DNA from: an uncultured Rhodopirellula sp.
Lineage (GTDB): Bacteria > Planctomycetota > Planctomycetia > Pirellulales > Pirellulaceae
Assembly (NCBI GenBank): GCA_913061385.1
Contig: CAJXTM010000147.1
Span: 1 to 7,652, forward strand
DNA: 7,652 bases
Direction: 5' to 3'
The notes under the pieces were generated by a model, which saw only the letters and a program-made list of their open reading frames with translations, was not told the DNA's origin and made no database searches. The position numbers were made by a program, and so were the translations under genes. Of this stretch, positions 1 to 7,632 are shown one piece after another (the first letter of the stretch is position 1; each line of letters begins with the position of its first letter).

Positions 1-21
1 TCAGATGTGTATAAGAGACAG
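1..21. other. Residual Nextera/Tn5 sequencing adapter at the left end
   Basis: Bases 3-21 are the 19-base Tn5 mosaic end AGATGTGTATAAGAGACAG, and the preceding TC matches the Read 1 version of the Illumina Nextera adapter. The same sequence appears inverted at the other end of the window. This is library-preparation sequence and not genome. Genomic sequence begins at about base 22, and the gltD reading frame is only meaningful up to there. Confidence 0.97.
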
Positions 22-1073
22 AACTTGGCAGCGGCTTCTTCATGACCGTAGTCCACGCGAAACACCCGTGGCCACTCTGGCCATGGATTGTCAGCAGCAC
101 GCTCCTGTGGTGGCTTCGGCAACAACTCAAAGTTGACCACACTTCGACAACCATGTCGGATGCTGGTTCCAATACAGTCAGTACCGGTATCCCCACCGCC
201 AATCACAATCACATCCTTGCCCTCTGCGCTGATAAATTTCTCACTGTTGGCATCACCATGCACCATCTGCTTGGTATTCCCTGTAAGAAAATCCATGGCG
301 AAGGCAACACCGTTGGCTTCTCGATTTGGCAGCATTAAATCACGAGGCTTCGTCGCCCCACAGGCAAGCAAGACAGCATCAAAGTCCTGCTGCAAATCAC
401 TTGGGGAAATATCCTTTCCAATATCGACACCAGTAACGAACTTGATCCCCTCTTCGGTCATTTTGTCGACACGACGCTGCACGGCATTCTTTGAGAGTTT
501 CATGTTCGGAATACCGTATTGCAACAAGCCGCCAATACGATCAGCTCGCTCATACACGGTGACGGAATGCCCGACTTTATTCAATTGATCGGCCGCCGAT
601 AATCCGGCAGGTCCGCTACCTACAATTGCCACGGACTTTCCGGTTCGACTGGCGGGCGGGCTAGGTTTGATCCATCCCTCTGACCAAGCGCGATCGACAA
701 TCGCGTTTTCGATATTCTTGATCGTCACGGGTGGATTTGTGATTCCGAGGACACACGATCCCTCACAAGGAGCGGGACAGGTCCGACCAGTGAACTCAGG
801 AAAGTTATTGGTCTTGTGCAGACGCTCGCTAGCCTCTTTCCAGCGATTGTTATAGACCAGGTCATTCCACTCAGGGATCAGGTTGTCAATTGGACACCCG
901 GTCGTCGACTGACAGAACGGAACACCACAGTCCATGCAACGGGCCCCCTGATCCTGCAAGTGATCCACTCGCGGCTCAGTATAGATCTCGTCGTAATCAT
1001 TGATGCGTACCACTGGCAGACGCCAAGGTACTTTTTTTCGGTCAAACTCTTTAAAACCGGTTGGCTTACCCAT
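22..1073 (-). CDS. gltD: Glutamate synthase (NADPH) small/beta subunit, 3' end cut by the contig end
   Basis: GltD oxidises NADPH and passes the electrons through FAD and two 4Fe-4S centres to GltB; the complex is cytosolic. I translated the frame from the ATG at 1071-1073 down to the adapter and found no stop, giving 350 codons of a family usually near 480-490 residues. The protein begins [18 protein letters not shown]. Near the N-terminus is the first Fe-S cysteine set, C46-x2-C49-x4-C54-x5-C60, followed by CPIDN. The second set is C99-x3-C103-x3-C107 ([10 protein letters not shown]). The FAD-binding Rossmann glycines are G152, G154 and G157 ([14 protein letters not shown]). The NADPH-binding loop is at about 289-297 ([10 protein letters not shown]). 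The last genomic residues read [12 protein letters not shown], normal for the family at this point. The start is supported by AAGGA (1082-1086) eight bases upstream. The gene follows gltB by 74 bases and is presumably cotranscribed. The truncation is caused by the sequence end. Confidence 0.96.
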
Positions 1074-1081
1074 GATGCTTT

Positions 1082-1095
1082 TCCTTCAATGAAGG
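1082..1095 (-). promoter_or_regulatory. gltD ribosome binding site inside a small hairpin
   Basis: The gltB-gltD gap contains AAGGA (1082-1086, minus strand) eight bases before the gltD ATG, a good Shine-Dalgarno match that decides the start. It overlaps a perfect inverted repeat at 1083-1095 (CCTTCATTGAAGG in the mRNA), which can fold as a 5-bp stem with a 3-base loop and cover most of the site. Such an arrangement could make gltD translation depend on ribosomes arriving from gltB. The stem is short, so the effect may be weak or absent. I see no terminator or clear promoter in the rest of the 74-base gap. Confidence 0.5.
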
Positions 1096-1147
1096 TCGAT
1101 AATTTTATTAATGCGATAAAAAACAACTACTTCCCTGTCCCTCGAGA

Positions 1148-4100
1148 TCAGGCGTTCGCGGCTGCTTGTATTTTCAATTCATTCAAAACGCGTTTGTAAT
1201 CCGTCGGCATGACCTTGATGCACTGACTGATGAACTGCGACCAATTCGCCAACGCCTCCGCTCCGACAACACTTCCGGTGAGCTCAACATGACGTTGGAT
1301 CAATGACTGAATATCGGCTTCTTCCTCTGCATCAGTGATGCTCTCCAATTCAACTGTTGCCAAATTGCAATTGAGGTTGAAATCGCCATCACGATCCCAG
1401 ATGTAGGCAATGCCCCCAGACATTCCAGCAGCGAAGTTCCGTCCGGTCGGCCCAAGCACAACCACACGTCCGCCGGTCATATACTCGCACCCATGATCAC
1501 CCACACCTTCAATGACAGTATGGGCACCACTGTTACGAACACAGAACCGCTCTGCTGCCCGACCGCGGAAGAATGCTTCTCCACCAGTCGCTCCGTATAA
1601 GCAAACATTGCCAATCAGAATGTTCTCGTGGGCAGTAAAACTGCTCTCTTTGGGTGGATAGATGACAATCCGTCCGCCGCTCAAACCTTTGCCTACGTAA
1701 TCATTTGCATCACCTTCCAAATCAATGCTAATGCCGTGAGCCAGGAACGCACCCAAACTTTGACCGGCTGAACCGGCCAACTCAATGCGGATCGTACCAT
1801 CGGGCAATCCTTCCTGACCGTATCGCTTGGCGACCTCGTTACTCAGAATTGTCCCCACGGTTCGATTGATATTCACAATCGGCGTTTTAATGGTGACGGA
1901 CTGCCCAGATTCAAGAGCAGGTTTTGCCTGCTGCAGCAACACAGTCATGTCAAGAGATTTATCTAAGGCGTGATCCTGCGTCTGAGAACAGATAACCCCA
2001 ACATTATCGTGTGGCTTGTTGGCCGGCATCAAGACGGAAGTCAAATCAAGCCCGTCAGCTTTCCAGTGATTGATGGCCTTATCTGTTTTGAGCACATCAC
2101 TGCGACCAACCATCTCATCGATGGTTCGGAAACCAAGCTCAGCCATGATGCGTCTTGCTTCCTCCGCAACCATGAATAGATAATTGACGACATGTTCGGG
2201 CTTACCGCTGAATTTCTCCCGCAACTCAGGATCCTGTGTCGCGATTCCAACGGGACAGGTATTCAGGTGACATTTCCGCATCATAATGCACCCCAAAGTG
2301 ATCAGCGGTGCAGTTGAAAAACCAAACTCCTCCGCTCCCAATAATGCGGCGACAACAACATCACGCCCTGTCTTCAGTCCCCCATCGGTTTGCAAAACAA
2401 CACGACTGCGAAGATCATTCAGCACGAGCACCTGATGGGTTTCAGCGATCCCTAACTCCCAAGGCAAGCCCGCGTGTTTGATACTCGTCAATGGCGAAGC
2501 ACCGGTCCCACCAGTATCACCCGAAATCAGAATGTGGTCCGCGTGTGCTTTGGCAACACCAGAAGCAATCACGCCGACCCCGACCTCGCTGACCAATTTG
2601 ACACTGATACGGGCCGCCCGATTTGCATTCTTTAAATCATGAATCAATTGGGCGAGGTCTTCGATCGAATAGATATCGTGATGCGGCGGTGGACTGATAA
2701 GCCCAACCCCCGGCGTGCTGTAACGAATCCGGGCAATGTTGGTATCCACTTTCCGACCGGGCAACTCGCCACCTTCACCGGGCTTAGCACCCTGAGAAAT
2801 CTTGATCTGAATTTCATCAGCATTGGTGAGATACTCAATGGTCACACCAAAGCGTCCCGACGCCACCTGTTTGATCGCCGAACGCTTGGAGTCCCCGTTC
2901 TCAAGAGTTTGGAAACGGATCGGATCTTCACCACCTTCACCGGTGTTGCTTTTCCCCCCAAGTCGATTCATGGCAATGGCAAGCGTTTCGTGCGACTCCG
3001 CACTGATGCTGCCGAAACTCATCGCCCCCGTGCAAAATCTTTTGACAATTTCACCGGCGGTCTCAACTTGTTCAATTGGAATGGACTTCACCGATGAGTT
3101 GTCAAATTCCAACAGACCACGAAGCGTACAACGAGACCGACTGTCTTGATTGATTGCCTGCGCGAATTTCCAATACTCACTCTCGTCGTTCTTACGTGCC
3201 GCAATTTGCAGACTGGAGATAGACAGAGGGGACCAAGCATGCTTTTCACCCTCAGCCCGCCAATGATACTCGCCGAGATTGGGAAGTTGCTTTAGTCGAC
3301 TGTCAGCATTTTCAGGAAAACCGAGATTGTGCCTTCGTAAAGTTTCCTCCGCGATGACGTCAAAGGAAACACCTTGGATACGGCTTGCGGTACCAACAAA
3401 GCAAACATCGATCACTTCGTCTTTCAGTCCAAGTGCCTCAAATATCTGGGCTCCCTTGTAGCTTTGCAGCGTGCTGATTCCCATTTTCGCCATGACTTTC
3501 AGCATGCCCTTGCCGACACCTTTTCGGTAGGCAGCAACAACCTTGTCATCGTCAAGCGACGGATCCATGAGCCCGTCGCGTCTAGCTTGCCACAACGATT
3601 CGAACGCCAGGTAGGGGTTGATCGCATCCGCACCGTAACCAATCAGCAGACAGTGATGATGCACCTCTCGGGCCTCACCTGTCTCGATCGCGAGACCGAT
3701 CCGAGTTCGCTTTGCCTGTTTCACCAAGTGATGGTGGACAGACCCTACTGCCATCAAGGCACTTACAGGAACACGCTCCTGCGCCATCGAGCGATCACTA
3801 AGCACAAGCATCTCAATCCCCTCGTCAGCTGCTGCCTCGGCCTCAACTGCGATCCGGGAAAGGGTTTTCGTCAAGCCTGACTTTCCTTCACTGCGTTCAA
3901 ATGTGATATCGATTACCCGGCTTTTCCAACCCTTGCTATTGAGGTGTTTCAGAGCCGCGACCTCTTCATTAGTCAAGATCGGATGATCGACCAACAATCG
4001 ATGACAATGCTCGGGAGTGACTTCCAGAAGATTCTTTTCCGGTCCGATATAGCACTCAAGCGACATGATGACCTCTTCCCGAATGGAATCGATCGAGGGG

Positions 4101-5749
4101 TTCGTCACCTGCGCGAAGAGTTGTTTGAAGTAGTCATAGATCATGCGTGGCTTGTCGCTCAGACAAGCGATCGCGCTATCATTGCCCATCGATCCTACCG
4201 GATCACGCAATTGCTCGACGAGTGGCCGGAGCATGAACTTCATGGTTTCCGCCGTGTACCCGAAAGCCTGCATTCGGGCCAGCAGTGAATCACTGTCAAA
4301 CCCATGCGGCTCGGTTTCAGGATGCAGATCAGACAGGCGGATTCTCTGTTCTTTTAGCCATTTTCCATACGGCTTTACTCTCGCAAAATCGCTCTTCAAC
4401 TCCTCATCTGGGATCAACCGTCCAGCCTTGAAGTCGACGAGGAACATTTTCCCCGGTTGCAGTCGGCCCTTTTCCTTGACAATGGACGGATCAACCGGCA
4501 ATACGCCGACTTCGCTTCCCATGATCACCCGGTCATCGTGCGTGATGTAATAGCGACTGGGCCGTAAACCATTTCTATCAAGCGTCGCACCGATGTACTG
4601 TCCATCTGTAAATGCGATCGATGCAGGCCCGTCCCAAGGTTCCATCATGCACGAGAAGTACTCGTAAAAGGCACGCTTCTCTTCAGGCATCGTTTCATGC
4701 TTTTGCCAAGCTTCGGGAACCATCATCATGATGGCTTCCTGCAACGTGCGGCCGTTCATCAGCAGAAACTCAAGAACGTTATCGAACGTTCCAGAATCAC
4801 TGCAATGAGGCTCGACGACTGGGAAAAGTTTTTCCAAATCCTCGCCAAACAACGCACTCTCCGCCGATCCCTCCCGCGCTCTCATCCAATTTTTATTGCC
4901 GCGAAGAGTATTGATTTCACCATTATGGCTCATGAATCTGAGCGGTTGTGCGCGGTCCCAACTCGGGAACGTGTTTGTCGAAAAACGACTATGAACCATC
5001 GCCAGATGAGTTTCAAAATCCTCGTCCCTCAGGTCCGGGAAGTACGGGAGAACCTGAGCAGGGGTCAGCATACCCTTGTAAATAATCACTTTGGTGCTGA
5101 GAGAGCAAATATAAAACATCAAAGCCTGCTTCAAATCTTCGCTGCCACGCAGCAAATGACTCGCCTGCTTATGAATCATGTAGAGTTTGCGTTCGAAGGC
5201 TTCACCTTCAAGCCCTTTCTCAGCCCCGACGAACAATTGCTCAATACGCGGTTCGCTGGCGCGAGCCGTTGGCCCAATATCAGCGACGTCCGCCATCTGA
5301 GGAACATCCCGCCAACCAATCAATTGCTGCCCCGCGTCGATCACAAGCTTCTGAATCGTTTCCTTGCAAAACGATCGTTCAGCTTCGTCCTCTGGCAGGA
5401 AGACCAGTCCTGCTGCGAATCGCCCAGGACTTGGTAGTTCAACGCCAAGATCCTGCTGAGCCACCTTGGCCAAAAACTTGTGCGGCAAGCCGCACATGAT
5501 GCCAGAACCATCGCCGGTATTGGGCTCGCAACCACATGCACCACGGTGGTCCATGGCCTGCAAAATCTGGTCAGCATCGATAACGTTCTGATGGCTGGGT
5601 ACGCCCTTGATATGGGCAATGAATCCTACGCCACAAGCGTCTTTTTCAAGCTCAGGATCGTAGAGGCCCTGGGCGGGTGGTAAATGGAAGTGTTTCTTCA
5701 TATTGCTATCTGTCATGTTTGACTCTCTTATCCTGATGGGATCCGTCAT
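1148..5749 (-). CDS. gltB: Glutamate synthase (NADPH) large/alpha subunit
   Basis: GltB hydrolyses glutamine, channels the ammonia to 2-oxoglutarate and reduces the product to glutamate with electrons from GltD. The 1533-residue frame has normal full length and no disruption. Domains in order: a short propeptide; class II glutamine amidotransferase (about 39-450) with catalytic Cys39 in DACGVGF, R69 in DHRGACG and H275-NGEIN; a central domain (about 490-790); the FMN-binding synthase domain (about 850-1230) with GAMSFGS around 909-914, GEGGED at 937-942 and TGGTGASP near 1080; the 3Fe-4S cysteines C1154-x5-C1160-x4-C1165 ([12 protein letters not shown]); and a glycine-repeat GXGXG domain starting near 1324 ([10 protein letters not shown]). 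By family precedent the peptide before Cys39 is removed to free the nucleophile. The start is uncertain: the ATG ending at 5749 gives the longest protein, but the ATG ending at 5716 ([10 protein letters not shown]) has AAGAGAG just upstream and leaves a 27-residue propeptide, and a third ATG follows at M17. Transcribed after lysR and before gltD. Confidence 0.98.
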   Translation of the reverse strand: MTDPIRIRESNMTDSNMKKHFHLPPAQGLYDPELEKDACGVGFIAHIKGVPSHQNVIDADQILQAMDHRGACGCEPNTGDGSGIMCGLPHKFLAKVAQQDLGVELPSPGRFAAGLVFLPEDEAERSFCKETIQKLVIDAGQQLIGWRDVPQMADVADIGPTARASEPRIEQLFVGAEKGLEGEAFERKLYMIHKQASHLLRGSEDLKQALMFYICSLSTKVIIYKGMLTPAQVLPYFPDLRDEDFETHLAMVHSRFSTNTFPSWDRAQPLRFMSHNGEINTLRGNKNWMRAREGSAESALFGEDLEKLFPVVEPHCSDSGTFDNVLEFLLMNGRTLQEAIMMMVPEAWQKHETMPEEKRAFYEYFSCMMEPWDGPASIAFTDGQYIGATLDRNGLRPSRYYITHDDRVIMGSEVGVLPVDPSIVKEKGRLQPGKMFLVDFKAGRLIPDEELKSDFARVKPYGKWLKEQRIRLSDLHPETEPHGFDSDSLLARMQAFGYTAETMKFMLRPLVEQLRDPVGSMGNDSAIACLSDKPRMIYDYFKQLFAQVTNPSIDSIREEVIMSLECYIGPEKNLLEVTPEHCHRLLVDHPILTNEEVAALKHLNSKGWKSRVIDITFERSEGKSGLTKTLSRIAVEAEAAADEGIEMLVLSDRSMAQERVPVSALMAVGSVHHHLVKQAKRTRIGLAIETGEAREVHHHCLLIGYGADAINPYLAFESLWQARRDGLMDPSLDDDKVVAAYRKGVGKGMLKVMAKMGISTLQSYKGAQIFEALGLKDEVIDVCFVGTASRIQGVSFDVIAEETLRRHNLGFPENADSRLKQLPNLGEYHWRAEGEKHAWSPLSISSLQIAARKNDESEYWKFAQAINQDSRSRCTLRGLLEFDNSSVKSIPIEQVETAGEIVKRFCTGAMSFGSISAESHETLAIAMNRLGGKSNTGEGGEDPIRFQTLENGDSKRSAIKQVASGRFGVTIEYLTNADEIQIKISQGAKPGEGGELPGRKVDTNIARIRYSTPGVGLISPPPHHDIYSIEDLAQLIHDLKNANRAARISVKLVSEVGVGVIASGVAKAHADHILISGDTGGTGASPLTSIKHAGLPWELGIAETHQVLVLNDLRSRVVLQTDGGLKTGRDVVVAALLGAEEFGFSTAPLITLGCIMMRKCHLNTCPVGIATQDPELREKFSGKPEHVVNYLFMVAEEARRIMAELGFRTIDEMVGRSDVLKTDKAINHWKADGLDLTSVLMPANKPHDNVGVICSQTQDHALDKSLDMTVLLQQAKPALESGQSVTIKTPIVNINRTVGTILSNEVAKRYGQEGLPDGTIRIELAGSAGQSLGAFLAHGISIDLEGDANDYVGKGLSGGRIVIYPPKESSFTAHENILIGNVCLYGATGGEAFFRGRAAERFCVRNSGAHTVIEGVGDHGCEYMTGGRVVVLGPTGRNFAAGMSGGIAYIWDRDGDFNLNCNLATVELESITDAEEEADIQSLIQRHVELTGSVVGAEALANWSQFISQCIKVMPTDYKRVLNELKIQAAANA

Positions 5750-5750
5750 C

Positions 5751-5782
5751 GCTCGGCACCTAACCCTCAGCTTTGCAGCGGG
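5751..5782 (-). promoter_or_regulatory. Two-block element before gltB, shared with the lysR upstream region
   Basis: On the + strand this reads GCT, CGGCACCTA (5754-5762), 12 spacer bases, then GCAGCGGG (5775-5782). The same blocks in the same order and orientation occur before lysR at 6841-6865 with a 4-base spacer. On the minus strand the outer bases can pair (CGCT with AGCG), as a longer stem does in the lysR copy. It lies just upstream of the longest gltB start and 34 bases upstream of the alternative ATG at 5716, which fits either a regulator-binding site or a leader RNA structure. A shared LysR operator is an inference. I see no convincing -35/-10 pair in this gap. Confidence 0.45.
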
Positions 5783-5836
5783 TGGTTCCGACGGCGTTTA
5801 ACCGCGTTGCCACTCCACCACATCACCATAGAGTTG

Positions 5837-6823
5837 TCAGGCGACGACTGACGAACCAGTTTCTGGCTCACTCGTGGCCGCTTCCACGGTCAGCTTCCCG
5901 CTGCCGGATTTAACTCGTTTACCCGCCTCAAGCGGTCGCCCCAAGAGCAGGGAACCAAACTCACTCGCTGCCCGACTAAGCCGGCCAGATCGACGGAAGA
6001 TAATGCCAAGAGGACGCGTCATGCGCAATTCTCGACATGCGACCACTCGTAACGAGCCGGTCGCTGTTTCGCGGCGTACCGCCGCTTCCGGGACGATACC
6101 AATGCCACGACTGGCTTGGATCGCCCGGATCATGGAGTCCGCATTGTCGAACTCCATGCATACGTTGACGTTGATTCCCGCTTTTGCCAAACAACGATCA
6201 ATCTCCTGACGCAGCTGCAAACCACGGTCGAAAGCGATCATCTTGATTCCGGACAATTGCGAAAGAGAAACCTCGTTTTGGGTGGCAAGCGGGTGTTCTG
6301 CCGAACAAACAAGCCTCATCGGCTCCTGCTGCCACAGCACAAACTGAATGTCTTTGTTGCTGTGAGGAAAACTGACCAAGCCAAAATCAACCTCACCCTC
6401 GGTGGTCATTTCAAAGACCCTGGCGTTGGAACCAAATTCGGTTCTCACATCCACATCTCGATGCAAGCGGCCAAACGCCTCACTCGCATCCGGCATGTAA
6501 CTGAGCCCCACAGAAACAATGGTTCCGATTGACACCTTCCCGCTGAGTTTTCGACTGTTGCTGCGGACTTCCTGCTCAAGCCGCTCGTAACTCCGCAAAA
6601 TTCCTCGGAGCCCACTCAAATAGGTCTTGCCAGCCGGCGTGAGAATTAGCGGCCGTTTGGAACGATCGATCAGCTCAACGCCCACCGACTCTTCTAATTG
6701 CTGCATCGCCTGACTGACAGCGCTCTGCGTCAAATGATGAACGACCGCAGCTTTCGAAAAGCTGCGGTGTTCGGCGATCGTGCAGAAAAGTTCCAGAGTG
6801 CGAAGCTGCAAGGCGAATTCCAT
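5837..6823 (-). CDS. LysR-family transcriptional regulator, candidate regulator of gltBD
   Basis: This 328-residue protein has the LysR layout. An N-terminal winged helix-turn-helix spans about residues 7-66 (LRTLELFCTIAEHRSFSKAA, then LTQSAVSQAMQQLEESVG and a wing ending LTPAGK). A linker helix follows (about 67-92), then an effector-binding domain (about 93-298, including VSIGTIVSVGLSYMP, EGEVDFGLVSFP and GIGIVPEAAV). The last 25-30 residues form a hydrophilic, low-complexity tail beyond the usual family end. An in-frame stop lies two codons before the ATG, so this is the earliest ATG start; there is no clear Shine-Dalgarno, only a T-rich stretch. The gene is 87 bases upstream of gltB on the same strand, whereas many LysR regulators are divergent from their target. 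Its position and the shared element before lysR and gltB suggest it controls gltBD and itself, like GltC of Bacillus. The effector cannot be read from sequence, and a CysL/CynR-type sulfur or nitrogen regulator is also possible. Confidence 0.92.
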   Translation of the reverse strand: MEFALQLRTLELFCTIAEHRSFSKAAVVHHLTQSAVSQAMQQLEESVGVELIDRSKRPLILTPAGKTYLSGLRGILRSYERLEQEVRSNSRKLSGKVSIGTIVSVGLSYMPDASEAFGRLHRDVDVRTEFGSNARVFEMTTEGEVDFGLVSFPHSNKDIQFVLWQQEPMRLVCSAEHPLATQNEVSLSQLSGIKMIAFDRGLQLRQEIDRCLAKAGINVNVCMEFDNADSMIRAIQASRGIGIVPEAAVRRETATGSLRVVACRELRMTRPLGIIFRRSGRLSRAASEFGSLLLGRPLEAGKRVKSGSGKLTVEAATSEPETGSSVVA

Positions 6824-6830
6824 GCATTAG

Positions 6831-6862
6831 AAAAACTTATGCTGCGGCACCTAGCACGCAGC
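6831..6862 (-). terminator. GC-rich stem-loop with T-run just before lysR
   Basis: In minus-strand RNA, GCTGCG pairs perfectly with CGCAGC (6841-6846 with 6857-6862). Two more pairs (GC/GC) form past a bulged T, leaving loop TAGGT. Five unpaired bases (ATAAG) and then TTTTT (6831-6835) follow, so it resembles an intrinsic terminator. It ends only about 8 bases before the lysR ATG, so it could end transcription from the membrane-protein gene, attenuate lysR, or simply be a dyad operator. The separation between stem and T-run weakens the terminator reading. Confidence 0.4.
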
Positions 6863-6865
6863 GGG
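6841..6865 (-). promoter_or_regulatory. Two-block element before lysR, shared with the gltB upstream region
   Basis: On the + strand, GCTG, CGGCACCTA (6845-6853), 4 spacer bases and GCAGCGGG (6858-6865) match the element at 5751-5782 block for block. Only the spacer length (4 against 12 bases) and one extra G differ. Here the blocks form a nearly perfect dyad. Its position 17 bases before the lysR start and just downstream of a possible promoter would suit autoregulation. That role is an inference. Confidence 0.45.
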
Positions 6866-6873
6866 ATTAATGC

Positions 6874-6902
6874 AAGGTAGGTTCAGCCGGAGTTTTCGTC
6901 AA
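6874..6902 (-). promoter_or_regulatory. Possible sigma70-like promoter for lysR
   Basis: TTGACG (6897-6902) matches five of six bases of the -35 consensus. It is followed after 17 bases by TACCTT (6874-6879), a weak -10 match with three of six bases. Transcription would begin near 6867, immediately before the dyad element, giving a leader of about 44 bases to the lysR ATG. The poor -10 makes this tentative. Confidence 0.3.
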
Positions 6903-6917
6903 CCCGCGACAGATTGT

Positions 6918-7181
6918 TCAAGCGGCAGTGGCAGCGTTGAACCGCTTGGGCAGCGTGATGGCATAGAGCACCGTAATGCCGCCAGCACTCAAAATCACCC
7001 AAGGAAACCACTCCTTCGGCCGCCATTGCTGCACATTCGACGTGGGGACTGCAACAGGATTTACAAAGGCGCCCGCCTCGGTATCAGCAGCGGAGTAGAG
7101 GTTGGCGCTGTCGATCACGAGGCACTCCAAGCCAATGATGATCGCCATGATCCCGACTGCGATGAAAGTAGAACGCCACAT
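6918..7181 (-). CDS. Small two-pass membrane protein of unknown function
   Basis: The 87-residue protein starts MWRSTFIAVGIMAIIIGLEC. It has two hydrophobic segments, about residues 6-24 and 58-76 (WFPWVILSAGGITVLYAI). They are separated by a roughly 33-residue polar loop rich in Ala, Val, Asn and Pro, and the tail is short and basic (LPKRFNAATAA). By hydrophobicity it is an inner-membrane protein with both termini on the same side. I chose the ATG at 7179-7181 because the charged TM1 flank MWRSTF looks like a natural N-terminus. The frame stays open upstream to 7298, with further ATGs near 7247 and 7298, but that extension is unlike a membrane protein and overlaps small hairpins. No strong Shine-Dalgarno precedes any of these starts. 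I recall short MWRSTF-type proteins in planctomycete genomes but know of no function. It lies between hemE and lysR on the same strand. Confidence 0.7.
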   Translation of the reverse strand: MWRSTFIAVGIMAIIIGLECLVIDSANLYSAADTEAGAFVNPVAVPTSNVQQWRPKEWFPWVILSAGGITVLYAITLPKRFNAATAA

Positions 7182-7250
7182 TTGCAACTGCCACGAGGTG
7201 AAGGAAAAGGTCCCCTTGGAGTTTCGGCATCCTGCCTGCGCCGACATGAC

Positions 7251-7262
7251 CCCCTTTCGGGG
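7251..7262 (-). promoter_or_regulatory. CCCC-GAAA-GGGG hairpin in the leader of the membrane-protein gene
   Basis: The minus strand reads CCCCGAAAGGGG, a 4-bp GC stem (extendable by a U-G pair) capped by a GAAA tetraloop, a very stable RNA turn. It lies about 70 bases before the preferred start at 7181 and just before the alternative ATG at 7247. A second small hairpin, ACCGC-TTTTT-GCGGT, is at 7273-7287. Whether either acts in the mRNA is unknown. Confidence 0.35.
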
Positions 7263-7321
7263 AACCGACAGCACCGCAAAAAGCGGTACCACCGTCACTT
7301 TCCCCCCGCCGCAGCACGACC

Positions 7322-7341
7322 AAAAAAGCTTGTGGCTTTTT
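7322..7341 (-). terminator. Candidate rho-independent terminator after hemE
   Basis: About 85 bases past the hemE stop, minus-strand AAAAAGC (7335-7341) pairs perfectly with GCTTTTT (7323-7329) across loop CACAA, with the T-run forming the 3' arm. The stem has only two GC pairs, so it is a weak terminator. It is symmetric and could work in either direction. Confidence 0.4.
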
Positions 7342-7369
7342 CCTAACCACTCGCGTTCCTAGCCACTCG
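7340..7369. repeat. Imperfect direct repeat of 14 bases
   Basis: TTCCTAACCACTCG (7340-7353) recurs as TTCCTAGCCACTCG (7356-7369) with one mismatch and two bases between. It lies in non-coding sequence downstream of hemE and probably arose by local duplication. Confidence 0.75.
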
Positions 7370-7387
7370 GACCGGAGAATTATTCCC

Positions 7388-7414
7388 CCGCCCATGGAAA
7401 TCCGCCCATGGAAA
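7388..7414. repeat. Tandem direct repeat of 13 bases, two copies
   Basis: CCGCCCATGGAAA occurs at 7388-7400 and again at 7402-7414 with a period of 14 bases, just past the hemE stop codon. Together with the repeat at 7340-7369 it makes this spacer unusually repetitive, as expected from replication slippage in unconstrained sequence. Confidence 0.8.
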
Positions 7415-7425
7415 CCAGCCCCTGG

Positions 7426-7632
7426 CTATTCTTCGGTTGGCCGTTGCGACAGCTCTTTTACTGCATCGACCAACGCAATCACGTGTTCGACAGGTGTTTC
7501 CTTAAAAACACCGTGCCCAAGATTGAAAATATGCCCGGGCCTACCCGCAACGGAACGAAGCAATTCATCCACAGCGGTGTGAATGACATCTGGATCGGCA
7601 AGCAGCACAGAGGGATCAAGATTTCCCTGCAC
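7426..7632 (-). CDS. hemE: Uroporphyrinogen decarboxylase, C-terminal fragment cut by the contig end
   Basis: HemE decarboxylates the four acetate side chains of uroporphyrinogen III to give coproporphyrinogen III in cytosolic haem synthesis. Only the last 68 codons are present, ending in TAG at 7426-7428; the family is about 340-360 residues. The fragment starts [14 protein letters not shown], the conserved QGNLDP segment of the family. It continues with a helix ([17 protein letters not shown]), the conserved [14 protein letters not shown] motif and a final helix ending [10 protein letters not shown]. The catalytic N-terminal part is off the window. The residues VYKRQ (or MYKRQ) that a gene caller would put in front come from the Tn5 adapter at 7633-7647 and must be removed. 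It is upstream of the membrane protein on the same strand, separated by a possible terminator. Confidence 0.95.
   Translation of the reverse strand: MQGNLDPSVLLADPDVIHTAVDELLRSVAGRPGHIFNLGHGVFKETPVEHVIALVDAVKELSQRPTEE

Noticed and set aside
22..1073. gltD as a pseudogene because it lacks a stop codon
   Set aside because: The frame is open and motif-complete up to the adapter; the missing end is due to the contig stopping.
816..1199. A 127-codon + strand frame crossing the gltB-gltD gap
   Set aside because: It overlaps the well-supported N-terminus of gltD and the end of gltB in antisense, has no family resemblance, and has no convincing ribosome site.
4697..5437. A 246-codon open frame on the + strand, antisense to gltB
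   Set aside because: It lies wholly within the amidotransferase domain of an intact gltB on the other strand, its translation has no recognisable domain, and several other such shadow frames run along gltB. It is a by-product of gltB codon use.
5750..5836. A tRNA (Leu/Ser-like D-arm look of GGTGGAGTGGCAACGCGG) or a glutamine riboswitch before gltB
   Set aside because: There is no T-arm TTC motif, acceptor pairing or anticodon stem for a tRNA, and the conserved blocks of the glnA-type glutamine riboswitch as I remember them are absent.
7182..7298. N-terminal extension of the membrane protein to the ATG at 7298
   Set aside because: The 39 extra residues do not resemble a signal or membrane segment and cover two hairpins. 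The MWRSTF start fits a two-TM protein better. Not fully excluded.
7084..7395. A 103-codon minus-strand frame overlapping the membrane-protein gene and the spacer
   Set aside because: The translation is Gly/Arg-rich with no domain and covers the repeats and hairpins. The overlapping frame with two clear membrane segments is the better gene.
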